Below are positions 10,164 through 22,822 of a stretch of 64,000 nucleotides of DNA, piece after piece. Position numbers and translations under genes: made by a program. The DNA is taken from the NCBI GenBank assembly GCA_034406715.1, contig CP137870.1, positions 1,240,001 to 1,304,000 of the forward strand, in the 5' to 3' direction. Every line of letters starts with the position of its first letter. The first letter of the stretch is position 1. The DNA is from Rhodotorula mucilaginosa (Eukaryota; Basidiomycota; Microbotryomycetes; Sporidiobolales; Sporidiobolaceae). The notes under the pieces were generated by a model, which had not been told where the DNA came from, did no database searches, and saw only the letters and a program-made list of their open reading frames with translations.

Positions 10164-12707
10164 CTAGTCGAGGTTGAAAGGGAACACGCCCTCTTCTTGC
10201 CTCTTCCCGGTCCCCTTCGGCACGACCCCCATAATCTTGTACTGCGCGCCCATCCCCGTCTGGTCCACCAACCGCTTCGCGGCGCTCTCGATCTCTTTGC
10301 GACGTTCGGGAGTCGGGGCGGACCGCAAGAGGGCCGCGAGGCGAGGTTGGAGCCCTAGGGAGGTGAGGAAGCGGGATTGGGAGATGGGGCCCGGCGTTTC
10401 GGCTGCGGAAGAGAGAGGGGACGTTGGTTGTTGTTGTGGTGATTGAGTCGAGTGTCAGTTGCGTTTCTGACCTGATCTCGTAGGCAACCCCGCACTGCGT
10501 TCGCGGGCGAATTTCGGTCCTCCGATGAGAAGAGAGAGAGAGAGGACGTACCGGATTCAGACATGGCTTCGGCAAGGTAGGCAAAGTCGACGTTGGCGGT
10601 CAAGTCGGTATGGCCCGGTTCCGTGAGCGGGTCGACGACTTGATGCTTCCGGAAGCCCTGTGGAAGGGAGAGAGATATTTCGGTCACGGGCGAGCAAAAT
10701 GAAAAGCGAAAACACGAACGCTCGAAAAACGAAGAGATCCGATGATGGAGACTCACGCGCCAACTCCTCCCGAAAGCTTTCGCGTCTCCATAATCGACCA
10801 CCAATCCAGCACCTCCGACTCCTGGTCCAACTCCCTCCCCACCACCGCTGCCGCCGAGCAACCTCGCGAGATCTCTAGCGATTTCCCAACTCGCCGGACT
10901 CACTTCCAACCTCGACCCGATCGGTAACCTCGCAAACCGCTGCGCGATCAGGCTCGTCGCCTTTTTGAGATGATCCTCACCCACTGCTGCCGGAGCAGGA
11001 GCGGAGGAGGAGGAGGAGGAAGCACCATCACCAAGACCGCTCATGGCGCCGGGGAGGGTCGTGTCGACGTTGAGTAGACCTCCTCGCGGTTTGGGTTTGG
11101 GCGCCGCCGAGGCCAGGTCGGGGGATTGTTGGTGCGCCACTGTGGGGTAGATGGCTTGGGCGAGGGAAGAGTACAGCGCCGAAGCGGGCGTGGGAGTCGA
11201 AGCGAGAACGAGTCGGAGCGGGTCTTGAGGCTTGGCCGCAGCGGTCGATCTGTGCACAGCGACGTTGGTCGAAGGGGGGCGATAGTCGGCGCAGTTCAGA
11301 AAGTCAGCCCCCAGACCGACTCAGGCTCAGACACAGGGCGAGCGAGGTAGGACTGCAGGATTTTCCAAACAGGTAGGGAAAACGTCAAGACGCACACAAT
11401 CGCTTTCGGGTCGGCAACGTCGACGAGAACTTCTCGCCAGCCGTTTTGAGTGTTCTGCGGATTAGGTCGTTCGTTGAGGTCAATCAGTCTTGCTCGGGGT
11501 GTCGATCTTCCTCCCGTTTGCTTCTCCCGCCCCCGCCCCCTGAGCAAAGCCTGGCGAGCTCACCTCGAACACGTGTATAGGGAGCGCGTCAAAGAACTCG
11601 TGCGCGACAAAGATGGTAAATTCGTCCTCGGCTGCCAAATCAAAAAAAGAACTCTTTGGCCAGTCAGTCCCCTCGTCGACTGGCGTTCTTTTCTCTCGTT
11701 TTTTTGGCGCGAGGCCGCGCGTCAGAAGGGGCGTCTGACTCACAGATCGGTACCTCCTTGATGTCGCCATACCACACCGTCTCGGTGTCTTTGAACCCGG
11801 TCGTCTCGAGTTTGAGTTTCTGCACGCCGCGCAGTTGTTGACTCGCTTCGACGAGGTGGATCGAGGTGACGGGCGGGCGGGAATGTTCGGGCAGCGCGGA
11901 GAAGGTCTGCAGGGTTACCCGAGGATGTTCGTCGTGGTGAGCAGGAGTAGGCAGGGTGGGATGTCGCGCGAGAGTAGATCGATGGGGACTGACCCGGAGG
12001 ATGTCGGCGAGGAGGGTTCCGCGGCCGGGACCGACTTCGACGACGCGGACTTTTCTCGGAGCCCCCTGGGCGAGCCATTGCGTCACGTACCAGATCGCAA
12101 GGAGCTGTCGAGTGCACAGTGTCCGTTTTGGTTTCAGCGCGACTTTGACAGAAAAGCAGACAGGGAGGGAGGAAGGAGGTCGCGCGGCGCACCTCTCCAA
12201 ACACTTGGGATATTTCGGGACTCGTGATAAAGTCGCCTTCTTTCCCAAACACGGTGCGGGTCGTGTAGTAGCCCAAGGTGGGATGTTGGAGACACAAAGT
12301 CATGTACCGCGAGACGGGCATCGGACCGTGCGCCTGGTTGACGGGGCGCGGCGCGCAGCGGGCGAATCAGCACGGGATCCGCCTCAAGAGGGAGGTGAGA
12401 GGCGCACCTTGACAGTCTCTTTGAGGACGTCTAGCAGTTCACCGCTCTCTGCAGCCGGTGCGGCAGCCGGAGTCGTCGTGGTCGTGGTCGTCGCCGCCTC
12501 TGCTGTCTCGTCTGCGACTCTTCTGACTGCGCCGACTTGCTTGACGCTAGTTGCTGTGGTAGAGGGCACTGCGGCATTCCTAGGCGGTCGCGGGGGTAGC
12601 TTGGTCGCTGCTGGTGCAGCAGCAGCAGCAGCAGTCGAGGCTGATGCCCGAGCCGACCATGCTTCGAGGGTTTGCCTCGCTGATCTGAGAGCGGGTTGGC
12701 GGAGCAT
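10164..12707 (-). CDS. NDUFAF7: NDUFAF7-type mitochondrial protein arginine methyltransferase (complex I assembly)
   Basis: About 559 aa. Exons 12707-12408, 12333-12193, 12104-11994, 11906-11744, 11631-11564, 11454-11396, 11249-10757, 10657-10552, 10402-10164. A Ser/Ala/Arg-rich start (MLRQPALRSARQTLEAWSAR) looks like a mitochondrial presequence. The catalytic part shows GPMPVSRYMTLCLQHPTLGY, GDFITSPEISQVFGE, SAM-binding motif I (VVEVGPGRGTLLAD), FVAHEFFDALPIHVFE, and LVVDYGDAKAFGRSWRGFRK with HTDLTANVDF. These are the landmarks of NDUFAF7/MidA, which in animals symmetrically dimethylates an arginine of complex I subunit NDUFS2. The segment at about 10990-11160 is a longer, low-complexity loop. 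A second complex I gene (NDUFB4) lies about 1.7 kb away. Its start is 231 nt from that of the divergent ketopantoate gene. Confidence 0.9.
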
Positions 12708-12938
12708 TCGCGGCAGAGGCAGATCTCCTGGTCCAAGTGCAAAGCTGCGGTCAATCGGCGTAACGATTCTGACGAGACTTTTCCCAGCTGATGATGAAAA
12801 AGTGAGCGTGCGTCGTTCCGCGTTGAACGCGAGTCGGCCAAGTCGCCGATCGCCGCCGAGCCGGACTTCTCCACTCTCTCTCTGTCTTGAGCTTGCCAGG
12901 CACCCAGACGCTAGTGTAGGTAGACACATACTGCGCCC
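12708..12938. promoter_or_regulatory. Bidirectional promoter NDUFAF7 / ECM31
   Basis: 231 nt between divergent start codons of two mitochondrial-pathway genes. No sharply defined element is seen. Confidence 0.45.
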
Positions 12939-14269
12939 ATGTCGACAGGCTCAGTCGCTCGCTCTCTGGCGCGCTCACTCCGCTCCGACGCGAGCACGAG
13001 CACCACCACCACTTTCAACCGGCTTTCTCGCGTTGCTGCTCCTCGTCCGGCAACCCGTTCTCCGCTCCTCTACGCACACACGCCGAGCACTTGCACGTGC
13101 GCGCACCTCCAAGCGAGACACTACAGCTCTTACCCCACTCAACCCTCTGGTCAGTGGGGGGCCCCTCGTTGCTCCGAGAACAGAGTCGCTCGTTCGAGGT
13201 GACTGACAACTTCTCCGGCTGACTTTCACTCGCCTCTCTTCTCTTGACAACAGCCGCCAATGCCAACCCGCCGAGGAGGAAGCGGACCATCATGGACTTG
13301 CAGTCGAACAAGCGCAAAAAGATCCCCATCACCATGTTGACCGCGCACGATTACCCTTCCGCCCGCTTCATCGAAGCCGCCGCCGTGTCGTCCCACCACC
13401 ACCACCACCACGTGCACGGTTCGTCGACATCGGGTGACACCGGTTCACTCGTTCCTGGCGCCGCCAAGCCTCCGCCGCGCGGGGTCGACATTGCCCTGAT
13501 CGGCGACTCGCTCGCCATGGTCGCGTGCGGCTACCCTTCGACGACCCACCTCACCCTCGACGAGATGCTGTACCACTGCCGGTCCGTCGCCCGCGGGTGC
13601 AAGACTTCGCTCCTCGTCGCCGACTTGCCGTACGGGACGTTTGCCGTCTCGGTCGAGCAGGGCGTTCACGCCGCAGTCCGGATCACGCAGGAAGGGCACA
13701 TGGACGCGGTCAAGATTGAAGGCGGGGAGGAAGTCGCCCCTTTGATCAAGAGGTTGACGGACGTCGGGATCCCCGTGATGGGTCACGTTGGGTTGACGCC
13801 GCAACGGCAAGCGGCGTTGAGCGGCTACCGCGTCCAGGGCAAGACGGTCTCGTCCGCCCTGAAAGTGTACCACGACGCGCTCGCGATCCAACACGCCGGC
13901 GCGTTCGCCGTCGTGCTCGAAGCCGTCCCCGCCCGCTTGGCCGAGTGGATCTCGTCCCGCCTCGAAATCCCCACGATCGGGATCGGAGCCGGCAAAGGGT
14001 GCGACGGCCAAGTCCTCGTCCAACTCGACATGCTCGGAGTCGATTCCGACCTGGGGGCGGGGGGTAAAGGCCCTCGGTTCCTCAAAAAGTATGCGAGCCT
14101 CGGCGAAGTCGCGACGGGCGCCGTGAGGACTTATGTCGACGAGGTCCGGAACGGCGCGTTCCCTGGAGAGGAACACACGTACCCGATCTCGGACGAGGCG
14201 TTCCGGGGCTTCCTCGAGGCGGTCGTCGCGGTCGAGGGACAAGATCACCCGGCGGCCAGGCGGTCATAG
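12939..14269 (+). CDS. ECM31: 3-methyl-2-oxobutanoate (ketopantoate) hydroxymethyltransferase
   Basis: First committed step of pantothenate and CoA synthesis: transfer of a one-carbon group from methylene-tetrahydrofolate to 2-oxoisovalerate. Exons 12939-13149 and 13254-14269 (408 aa). The Ser/Arg/Thr-rich first exon ending QARHYSSYPTQPSG is a likely mitochondrial presequence. The TIM-barrel core shows ITMLTAHDYPSARF, IGDSLAMVACGYPST, LLVADLPYGTF, AVKIEGGEEV, VGLTPQ and VVLEAVPARLA, so the metal-binding Asp/Asp/Glu residues and the catalytic Glu are present. An insertion of about 35 residues after the first helix holds six consecutive His (residues about 118-123) plus one more, not expected in the family. 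The gene diverges from NDUFAF7. Confidence 0.95.
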
Positions 14270-14757
14270 ATCTCGAAGAGTTTTTTTTCTTTATATCCGT
14301 TCGCTGCGCCGCGCGGCGCCGAGTAGACCTGCAGAAGAAAAAGACATGGGCGGGCGATGAAGGAAAACAGATCCGCGACCCTCCCATATCGCTATTCTCG
14401 GATTAGTCGACTGGAAAAGCGAGAGAGAGTGTGGTCGCGTGGTCTTGTGCGAGGTTGCGCCGGCGGAACGACAAGTTCTCCCCACTTCCGCTGCTCCTCG
14501 TGCTCTCCTCTCACGAAGTGAACTGCGTGAGTCGAGTCCTGCACTTGCAAGCAGAGGCAATTCGACTGACTCGTCTCCTTGCAGGCAGCCCGGATCCGTC
14601 ACCGCGGGGGAGCTGCTTCCCCATCTCTTTCAACCCGCTCGCGACTCTCTCAGGATGAACCCGACTTGCGCCTAATCCGACAGGGTCCCAAGCCATAGCG
14701 GGAAAGAGAGAGAGATCTACTGCAACTATCACTCGAAAGCAGACCACGACGGACGAG
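14270..14757. other. Intergenic region ECM31 / MED13
   Basis: 488 nt between the stop of ECM31 and the start of MED13, both on the plus strand. A T-run at 14281-14291 follows the ECM31 stop and may belong to its 3' end. I see no other gene. Confidence 0.4.
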
Positions 14758-17700
14758 ATGCCGGGTCCACCACCACCGCCGCCGACGTTGCCGCCCAAAC
14801 CGACGAATCCGCCGCCGGCAGCAGCAACATCATCTCGATCCGACATTCCTGCAGCCGCCTCGTTCTTGTCCTCGACTCGCCCAATGGCACCGAGACCCGT
14901 CCCGCTCTCGCTCCCGAACCGGCCAGTGACTACTGCTGCGGGCGGCGGCGGCGGCTCGAGACCGCCTTATACGCCTACGGCTTCGCTCTATACCCCCTCG
15001 ACGGCGACGCCACCGTCAACTATGGCGGGATCACCACGCGGTCTAGGGAATTCTTCGTACCCGACCGCGTCCACATCCGCCCCACCCCCTTTCTTGGCCG
15101 GCAGTCCGAAACTGCCACCGACCGCCGGAACTGCAACAACCCCGACTGCTGCAGGAACAACGCCGTCGTCGTCGTCGTCCGCCATCCCCGATAGTTCGGC
15201 GCCGGCGTCTTCAGCCTGGTTGGCCATCCCGCCGCGGTTAACGCCGGACCGAGTCGCTCCGACCGTGCAGTTGATCGAACTCGGTGAGGGGTGGTCCGTC
15301 CGATACCGGGCGTGGAAAGCTCCTGCGATCTTGGTCGCCGCGTGCCAACAGGGTGGTGGCGTTGCATCGGCGACGGCGAGCAGGACGACGACGACGGGCC
15401 GGATGGACTACAATCCGTGGAAGGCGCCGCTGGGATCGCCTTCGTCTTTTACCACCGCCGGGGCCGCCAAATCTAACCGGGCCACCAAGGACGAGTCGAA
15501 CGCGCCGGCGAGAGCGACCATGAACGAGGCCGGACCTCCTCCGCCTTCCAAAAAGGCTCGGACGACCACGACCGCTTCCTCCTCTGATACCGCGAGCACC
15601 GGCGTCGCCGCCAAGGGGAACGCGTTCGACGACCTCCTCGCGCAAGAGATGACGTCCTCCTCCGTCGGTTCCAACGCCACGCTCACCGGCGCCGTCACCG
15701 CATCGGAAGCGACCACCCCGTCCATCTTGATGGACGCGATCAAGACTCCCCCACTTGCCGCCAATTCGGTCAATGCTGCTGAGCGGAAGCCATCGCTGCG
15801 AGTACCGGCAGCGTTGAGGAAAGTCAAGGCGCGCGAGGAGGAGGCGGCGGCGGCGGCGGCGGCGGCGGTCGCAGTCGCGTCCGATAAGGACCTCGCCGTC
15901 CCTAATCCCGCAACGGCACCCACGAGCTCTTCGCTCCAATCAAGTACGGCGAGCTCTACCCTCCCGGGAGCCTCGACCTCCTCCTCCTCCTCCTCCGGTA
16001 CCGGCGCCAAGTCTTCTTCCGACGAACTCCGGACCCGTCTCGCCCCGATCTGCAGTGATCCGACGTTCTGCTCGCGAGATCCGCTCGAATTGGTGCTCTC
16101 GACGCTCCGAAGTCGCCGCGCCGAGTACGCAAAAGAGGGCAGGGACCGACTCGACCTCTTGTGGCATGTCGAGCGACACGCGGTCACTCTGGTGGGTGGC
16201 GAGGGCGAGTCCAACCCGCCATCAGGGGCAGCGTCCACGACGGACCGTAAAGGCAAGCGGAAAGAGGTGCCCGGAGATGCGTCCGCGTCTGCGGACGACA
16301 GTGCGACCAGCGCTGCGGGCGAGGAAGGCACCGCGTCGCCGTGGCTGAGGAGAGGAGACGGACACGCTCGCGTCCTGTGGGCTTTCAGCGTCGTCAAGGG
16401 GGGAGAAAAGGACCCGGACGATGACCTCGATATGGGCTCGCTCGATCAGGTCCTTGTCGACCTCGAGTTTGAAGGGCTCGAAGGTGAGTTTCTCTGTACC
16501 CCGGCGAAAGAGGCTCAGAAAAGAAGCTGACTTGAGAGACTTTGTTCCCGTGGACAGCTCTCGCCGAAGGCGAGCTTTCGCACTCGTCTTTGTTCCCTCG
16601 AATTTATTCGCCCGGCGCCAATTCGACGACAGCCGTCGCTCTCCCCTTGTCGACTTCTGCGCGCTCGTACCCTTCCTGCCTCGCCCTGTCGGAACACATC
16701 CTCACCGTCCCGTCGGCGACGGATCCGACGCCATCCTGCACGCCGACCCAAGGCGCATACCGGAATTTCCGCGCCGCTCTGTCCTCTTGCATCCTCGACG
16801 AACTCGTCGCGCGCCCGTGCGAGGGTCGGATCCCGCTGCGCCTCGAAGATGCGGCCATCTTTCTCGCCGATCCGGAGACGACGTACAGGGGGATGACGAG
16901 ACCGGCTACGTTCCGGGCACAGGTGCACCCGCCGACACTCAATCGGACCGCACTGCTCCTCTTCACGTCGATCTCGGACGTGGGTCTCGAACCGTTTTCG
17001 CCCGTGACGCACGACTCTCCGGCCGCGGCCGCCGAGAACGCGACTCGCACAAAGGTCATTCTCGCCCCTCTCGGGATCGAAGCGAGAGTCGTCAATACCT
17101 ACGCTGCCGATTCGTTTTCTCCCGAGCAGTGGGTAGAACTCCGACGAGAATGGGCGGAACCGCTTGCAGATGCCGGGTTTGCTCTCGATCGTCTCGACGC
17201 CGAGGGTTTCGTCCTGTGCGCGATCACGCCAAGTGTTGCCGCTGCGTACGCGTCGAAGAACGAGGTCGAGGCGCTCTGGCCGCGGTCGCTCGTCCTGGTC
17301 GACAAGCGCCCTTACTCGGAACCGTCAGCCGTCGATTCGAAATCGGCGACGAGCGTCGGACCACCACGAGACTGCTCGACGAGCCCCGCATTGTCTGCGA
17401 CTAGAACGGAGGCTACTGCTCCGACGGGTGCTCGGCCGTCTTCCGACGTCTGGGCTTGGTACAAGGAGGAAACGAACCGGCGCGAGGAGGAACGGCTCGA
17501 AGCGTTGCGGCGTGAGCAGGAAGACCAAGAGGCACTTCGACAAAAGGAGCAGGCTTCAATCACGTCAGAAAAGGTCAAGGTCACCGGAGCGCCGAGTGCC
17601 GCTGCACCAATCAACGAGCGTACGCCGATGTCTCTCGGAACGGCTTCGACGGAAGCTCCCAGTCCTGCCGAGTTGCTCGCGCTACCACCCTCGCACACGA

Positions 17701-20700
17701 CCGCTACAACGCACGAGCACGACTTGACGCAAGTTGTCGCCGATGACCAGGCGTCGCATGATCACCAGGTCAACGGCATGGACATCGACTTTGGCCTCAA
17801 CTTTTACCCTTCTCCGGCCGAGGCGGGACACGCAGTCCTCTCCGGCACCGGTGGTCAGTCGTCGGCACCGCTTTCGACTCTCGACGCGGCGCTGTCGAGT
17901 TTCGATTGGGGCGACGGCACTTTCGGTGCGATTTCGAGTTCCGCTGCCGGTCACGGATCGATCCCCGCCCATGCCGACGGTCCGCGGTACGAGGACAGTC
18001 TCATGCTCGGTTTGACCGATGACGACTTCTCCTTTTTCGACACTCCCTCTGCGCCGGCCGTCGATGGCATGGCTGCTCCCCTCGGGGACGGCCACGAGGG
18101 CTCGGCGGCTGCTCTCATGTCGGTTTCTGGTCCGCCTGGGTTCGATGCCTTCCCGCCACCCATCTCGGCCTCCTTGCCCGACAATCCGTTCGCGTTCGAC
18201 GTCGACGGAGGCTTTCCGATGCATCACATCACGGCTGCGAGTATGGCTCCCCTGACGCAGGCGTACGCGCCCGTGCACATGCCGTCGGCTCCGACGCAAG
18301 TCGCCGACGACGCGCTTCCCGTCGCGATCGACGTCAAGTCTGCCGGCGGCATCGACCACGCGCAATCGAGCCTGGCGCCGGTCGTGCCAGCGATGCCTGA
18401 AGAACCGTCGATGGGAAGGGTCGATTTTGGACCGAATTTCGCTCCGGACACCTCGGCGAACGGCATCGGTGGACGAGCCGTCGCCGCTTTCGGTGCCGTC
18501 CGCTTCGACTCTTCGCTAGCGGTTCTTGACGATCGCTTCGATCCTCGTCGAGGCAAGTACGGGCTGCCAAGTCCAGACTCGGATGACGGCGGCCGCGCGC
18601 ACGCGCTGGTGCCGGTCAGTCGCAGGGAAAAGCAGCGCACGCGTTCTTGGTACGAGGCGGTCTACGATCCGCGTCTGCGCGTCGCCGATCGCCTGGTCTC
18701 GCAGCGCACCGCCGACAAATCCCCTAGTGAAACGGGAAGCAGTGGGCTCAGGACGACCGCGGCGCCGCGGGCTCCAAAGTCGTCGCGGATGTGGACAAGG
18801 CGACGATTCGGCGGAGGAGGTGTTGGCCGCGGTTCCATCGACTCGGAGGCGCTTCCGTCACCGGATGTTTGGCCCCAAATTGCGTATGCCAGTGACGCTG
18901 CGATCGCGGACCCAGACAGTGACGTCTCCGACGAGATCACGTCGGACGAAGACGTCGAGGCCTTCGAAGCGGACGATCCGAGCAGCGCGACAGTCACCTC
19001 TGCTGCTCTGCCTCGCGAGATCCCCAGCGCAGCACTCCTTGCTTGCGGACGTTCCCTCGCCAAACTCTTGTCCGACACCGTCGCCGGCACGCAACATCTC
19101 GCCCCTCAACCGAGACCGACCTCCTATGAGATGGCGTACGCCGTCTTTGCCGAGCAGGCCGTGTATCAACGGCAATTGCGTCGTCTGCTGCTCACGGGGC
19201 CACCTTCCGGACACGAGAGCACCTCCACGAGTGAGTCAAGCCCGCTTTTGAAGGTAAGTAGAGAATGTGGGCGCTGACGCATCCCTCGTGCAGCAGCAAC
19301 TGCAGCTTCGACATCGGCGGTGGCATCCCTACTCTCGTCTGTGGGCAGCGCGCTCGGAACGTCGCCGCTCTTTTCCGATCAGACCGCTCTCCCGGCTCTG
19401 ACTGCGGAAGCTGCCCCTGCCTTCTCGATCCGCGCGCAAAGTTGCCTCGTCCAGACGGACTCGCTCGCATTCGAATTCTGGCGCGCCATGGGTTTCGAGC
19501 CGATCGCCGCTGCCAAAAACGTGACGGCGGTTGTCCTGTGCGAAGACGAGGAGAGCGGCCATTTCGTTCAAGCTGCACACGGATGGATGGATGCGATGAG
19601 AAACGCATACGAGGTACGCCGAAAGAGGTAGCATTGGACCGTCGCAGTTCCCTTACTGACTTCATCTTCGATTGTGCGCGTTTAAACAGGGTCTGCGTCT
19701 CGGCCAGCACAGGCCAGCAGAAGTGACCGGTTCTTCGCATGTCGCCGCCATCCGCGACGGCGTGTTGGTCGTACCCACAGGTCGACTTGCCGGACATGCG
19801 CTGGAAGCAGAGCTGAAGCCCATCTGTGCGTCGAGCATGCTCGATTCGATCCAGTGCGGCAACAAGCTGACTACCCTCTCTCCGTGCAGATGCGGCTATC
19901 CTTGATTTGCTCAAGCACAACACACATGTCGTCGTCTACGTCCACGCATCCGTGGAAGTCTCGCTGGACGGTCTTGGGCCGCTTGCCGAAATCATCCAGC
20001 AGATCACCAAGTGCCGGATCAATCCCAACGCTGCCTCGGCCAACGTCCTGGCAGTTCCGCTTCCCTCAGGCGCGGCGCACGGCTCGTTGGACGTCACTTC
20101 GACCGCACTTGCGCACGTAGCCTTCGCCGTGTACGACCAGCTCCAGGTCGCGATCGAGCGCATCCGCTTGCCGGTACCGGAAACCTTTCCGACCGCTCGT
20201 CCACCTCCCGTCGCGCCGCTCGGTCCGGCTGTCCGCCTGTTCCAGGCTCCGGCAATCAGCATCGCCCTCCCCGACTCGCAAAAGCCTCAATTTGCCCTCT
20301 CATGGCCGCCGTCTTCTTTCGACATCGAGTACCGCCACCGATTCCTGCACGTCTGCTACGCGACTCGGCCCGTGCCGGGCTGCCCTGGCCAAGAATGGCT
20401 CGTCATCTCGATCATCGACGAAAAGGGTGAGACCTGGCGGGTCCTGCCTCGGTACCTCAAGTACCCGCCCAACATCGTCGTCGACGTCCACCGCGCCCGC
20501 ATCATCTGGAACTTTACGAAAGGTGTCGTCGAATCAGCCGACGTCGAATGGCGCGTCCTTGTCTGCAAGCTCGGCGAACCGAGTGCCGTCGAGATCAAGG
20601 GTGAGTCCGGCGCGAGCAACGTTCTTGTGTGCGAGCCTGGAGCTGACACTTTTCGGGCTTTGCAGCGTGGGAATCTGTCCTCCACGAGTTTGCATCTCAG

Positions 20701-21276
20701 TCCAAGCGACCTCTCCACCTGAGCTTTTCCTGCGTCGACCCGCAACCGCCGATCGCGCTGTCCCGCTTCGATGCGGAGCTGCAGCGACCGTCGACCACTT
20801 CCAGCATCCCCGAAGAGGGCGAGTTCAACCTGCGAGCAGTCTCGCAGCCTTCGTCGTCGTCGTCGTCCAGAACGAACAGCAAAGCCGCCGCCGCCGTGTT
20901 TGACGCCGAACCGGCCTTTTTCAGCTTTACCCCGGCGGAACCGATCCCGCTCTCTTCGCTCTCAGTCGTCGCGCCCGCGTCGACGTTCCTCATTCATGTA
21001 CCTAGAACGACTCCGCTCTCGCACTGCACACCTTCTCCTCCTCCGACCTTTGAGGACTCATCGTCGCGACAAGCTACGTCCGCCTATGCGATCCACCTAT
21101 TGTGCTCGACGTCGTCCAAATCGTCCCTGTATGATTCGCCTGTCGCGTCCTACCTCGCCGACGTCCGCCGCAATTTTGTCGAACTCGCGGCGCTCGGGAA
21201 AGCTCGCTGGGGCACGGGCGGGCGCATGAGCTGGCACCTCGAAGCCGCGCGGGACGCTCTCCTCCTATCTGTATAG
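14758..21276 (+). CDS. MED13: Mediator kinase-module subunit MED13 (SSN2/SRB9)
   Basis: About 2058 aa, linking the CDK8 kinase module to core Mediator. Exons 14758-16483, 16558-19230, 19294-19613, 19690-19825, 19890-20600, 20666-21276. The N-terminal about 570 residues are mostly Pro/Ser/Thr-rich with a short conserved block (LIELGEGWSVRYRAWKAPAI). The centre has the Med13 N-terminal domain ending in AWYKEETNRREEERLEALRR and the acidic signature GLTDDDFSFFDTP (about residue 1060). The C-terminal half has the Argonaute/PIWI-like Med13 region, including SFDIEYRHRFLHVCYATRP, WLVISIIDEKGETWRVLPRY and RMSWHLEAARDALLLSV at the end. The exon 3 acceptor is a CAGCAG tandem that could add or drop one codon. 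It converges on the cyclophilin-40 gene, 210 nt away. Confidence 0.9.
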
Positions 21277-21335
21277 ACATCCCGTATCCTTGTGTTGTTG
21301 ATATCCGCATTACGTCTCCATCTTCCGCATTCACT

Positions 21336-21353
21336 TTCTCTCTCTCTCTCTCT
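21336..21353. repeat. (TC)n microsatellite
   Basis: Short pyrimidine repeat in the 210-nt gap between the converging MED13 and cyclophilin-40 genes. Confidence 0.9.
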
Positions 21354-21486
21354 TACACTCGCAATGGACGGATTCAACCGGGAACGAACGACGGACTGAT
21401 GGTAACAGAGGGAAGCAAGATGGCATTCCAAATATACATTCCTTGCCGAGCTCTGTCGGCCTGTGCGGTTCCTGCATGCTAGTGAT

Positions 21487-22822
21487 CTAGTTGAACATCT
21501 TGGAGTAGGCGGCCCTCGCCTTGGCCTTGCGTTCCTCGACTCGCTTCTTCGCCGCCGCCAACTCCTTCTTGACGGCCGCATCGTCGGGCTGCAATGCCTG
21601 CGCCGCCTCGAGGTCCTTGATCGCCTCCGCTTCGTCCTTTAAGATGACGTGCGCCATCGCGCGACGGTACAGCGCCTTGGCCTTGTCGGCGTCGGTCAGC
21701 TGCTTGGTCATCTCTACCTCGTCCGGGTTGCCGTCGAGATTGAGCGCGCGGGTCGCGTGCTTGATGACGGTTTGGGCGGAAGCGGCACCTCCGACTTTGA
21801 GAGAGGCGAGGCACGAGTTGAGCAGGAGAGAGAGCCGCAGGTTGGTGTGCTGCGCTTCGAGGTTGCGGTCCCGTTCGGGCAGGTCGAGGTGCAGGTGTCG
21901 GTCCAAGTCTAGCGGTGGAAGTCGAGGTGAGCTGAGGCGGAAACTGGAGTAAAGAGCGGGCAACACTCACATCGCAACGCCTTGACAAACTTTTTCGCCG
22001 CCTGCTCATAGTTGCCCTTCTTGAAGAGATCGGTACCGCGTTCCTTGATCTGATTCGCGACGTCCAAAGCCACGTTCGGCTGTGACCTTTCACAGAGGTC
22101 AGCATGGCGGTCCTCGCAAGAAAGCGGAGGAAAAAGGCGAAAGACGCACGTCGTTGACATCGGCTTCATCGTCGCTCGGGTACTCCTCGTGTCCGTCCGC
22201 AAACTCGTCCGCCGTCAGGCCGTCGTCGCCCTCGGGGAGCTGGCCACAGTCGGTGATGACGATGTCTTCGGTCGGTGCGTCGCCCTTGACCGGCGAGTCT
22301 TCGATGAGCCGGACAACCGATTTCCCCGACAACACGCGGCCAAACACGACGTGCTTGTCGTCGAGGTGGGGTGTCGGGACCGTCGTGATAAAGAACTGGG
22401 ATCCGTTCGTGTTGGGGCCGGCGTTGGCCATGGACAAGAGGAACGGCTTGTCGTGCTTGAGTTGGAAGTTTTCGTCGGCGAACTTTTCGCCATAGATGGA
22501 TTCGCCGCCGATGCCGGTGCCGTGGGTAAAGTCGCCGCCCTGGATCATGAACTTGCGGATCACGCGGTGGAACTTTGAGCCCTTGTAGTGCAGCGGCTTG
22601 CCCATCGTGCCCTCTCCCTTCTCGCCCGTGCACAGTGCCCTAAAGTTCTCGGCCTGTTGCAAGTGCAAGACACCAAGGTCAGCTCGGGAGTATGCAACCC
22701 TGTAGTCCGAAATAGCGCTGGCTTACGGTTTTCGGCACGACGTCTGCGAAGAGCTCCATGACGATGCGGCCGGCATTGTGGCCGTTGATCGAGACGTCAA
22801 AGTAGCAGCGCGGGTTCGGCAT
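21487..22822 (-). CDS. CPR6: Cyclophilin-40-type peptidyl-prolyl isomerase with TPR domain
   Basis: 376 aa, a Hsp90 co-chaperone. Exons 22822-22727, 22653-22150, 22079-21971, 21908-21487. The cyclophilin domain begins [20 protein letters not shown] and carries [32 protein letters not shown] and [19 protein letters not shown]. His replaces the Trp that typical cyclophilins use for cyclosporin binding, as usual in Cyp40. A linker ([11 protein letters not shown]-like, then acidic) leads to three TPR repeats starting [20 protein letters not shown] and continuing [20 protein letters not shown], with the basic residues expected for binding the Hsp90 MEEVD tail. The C-terminus [11 protein letters not shown] is also typical. 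CPR6 versus CPR7 orthology cannot be settled here. Confidence 0.93.

Noticed and set aside
12956-14248. Long minus-strand frames opposite the ketopantoate gene
   Set aside because: They are antisense shadows of a strongly conserved coding sequence.
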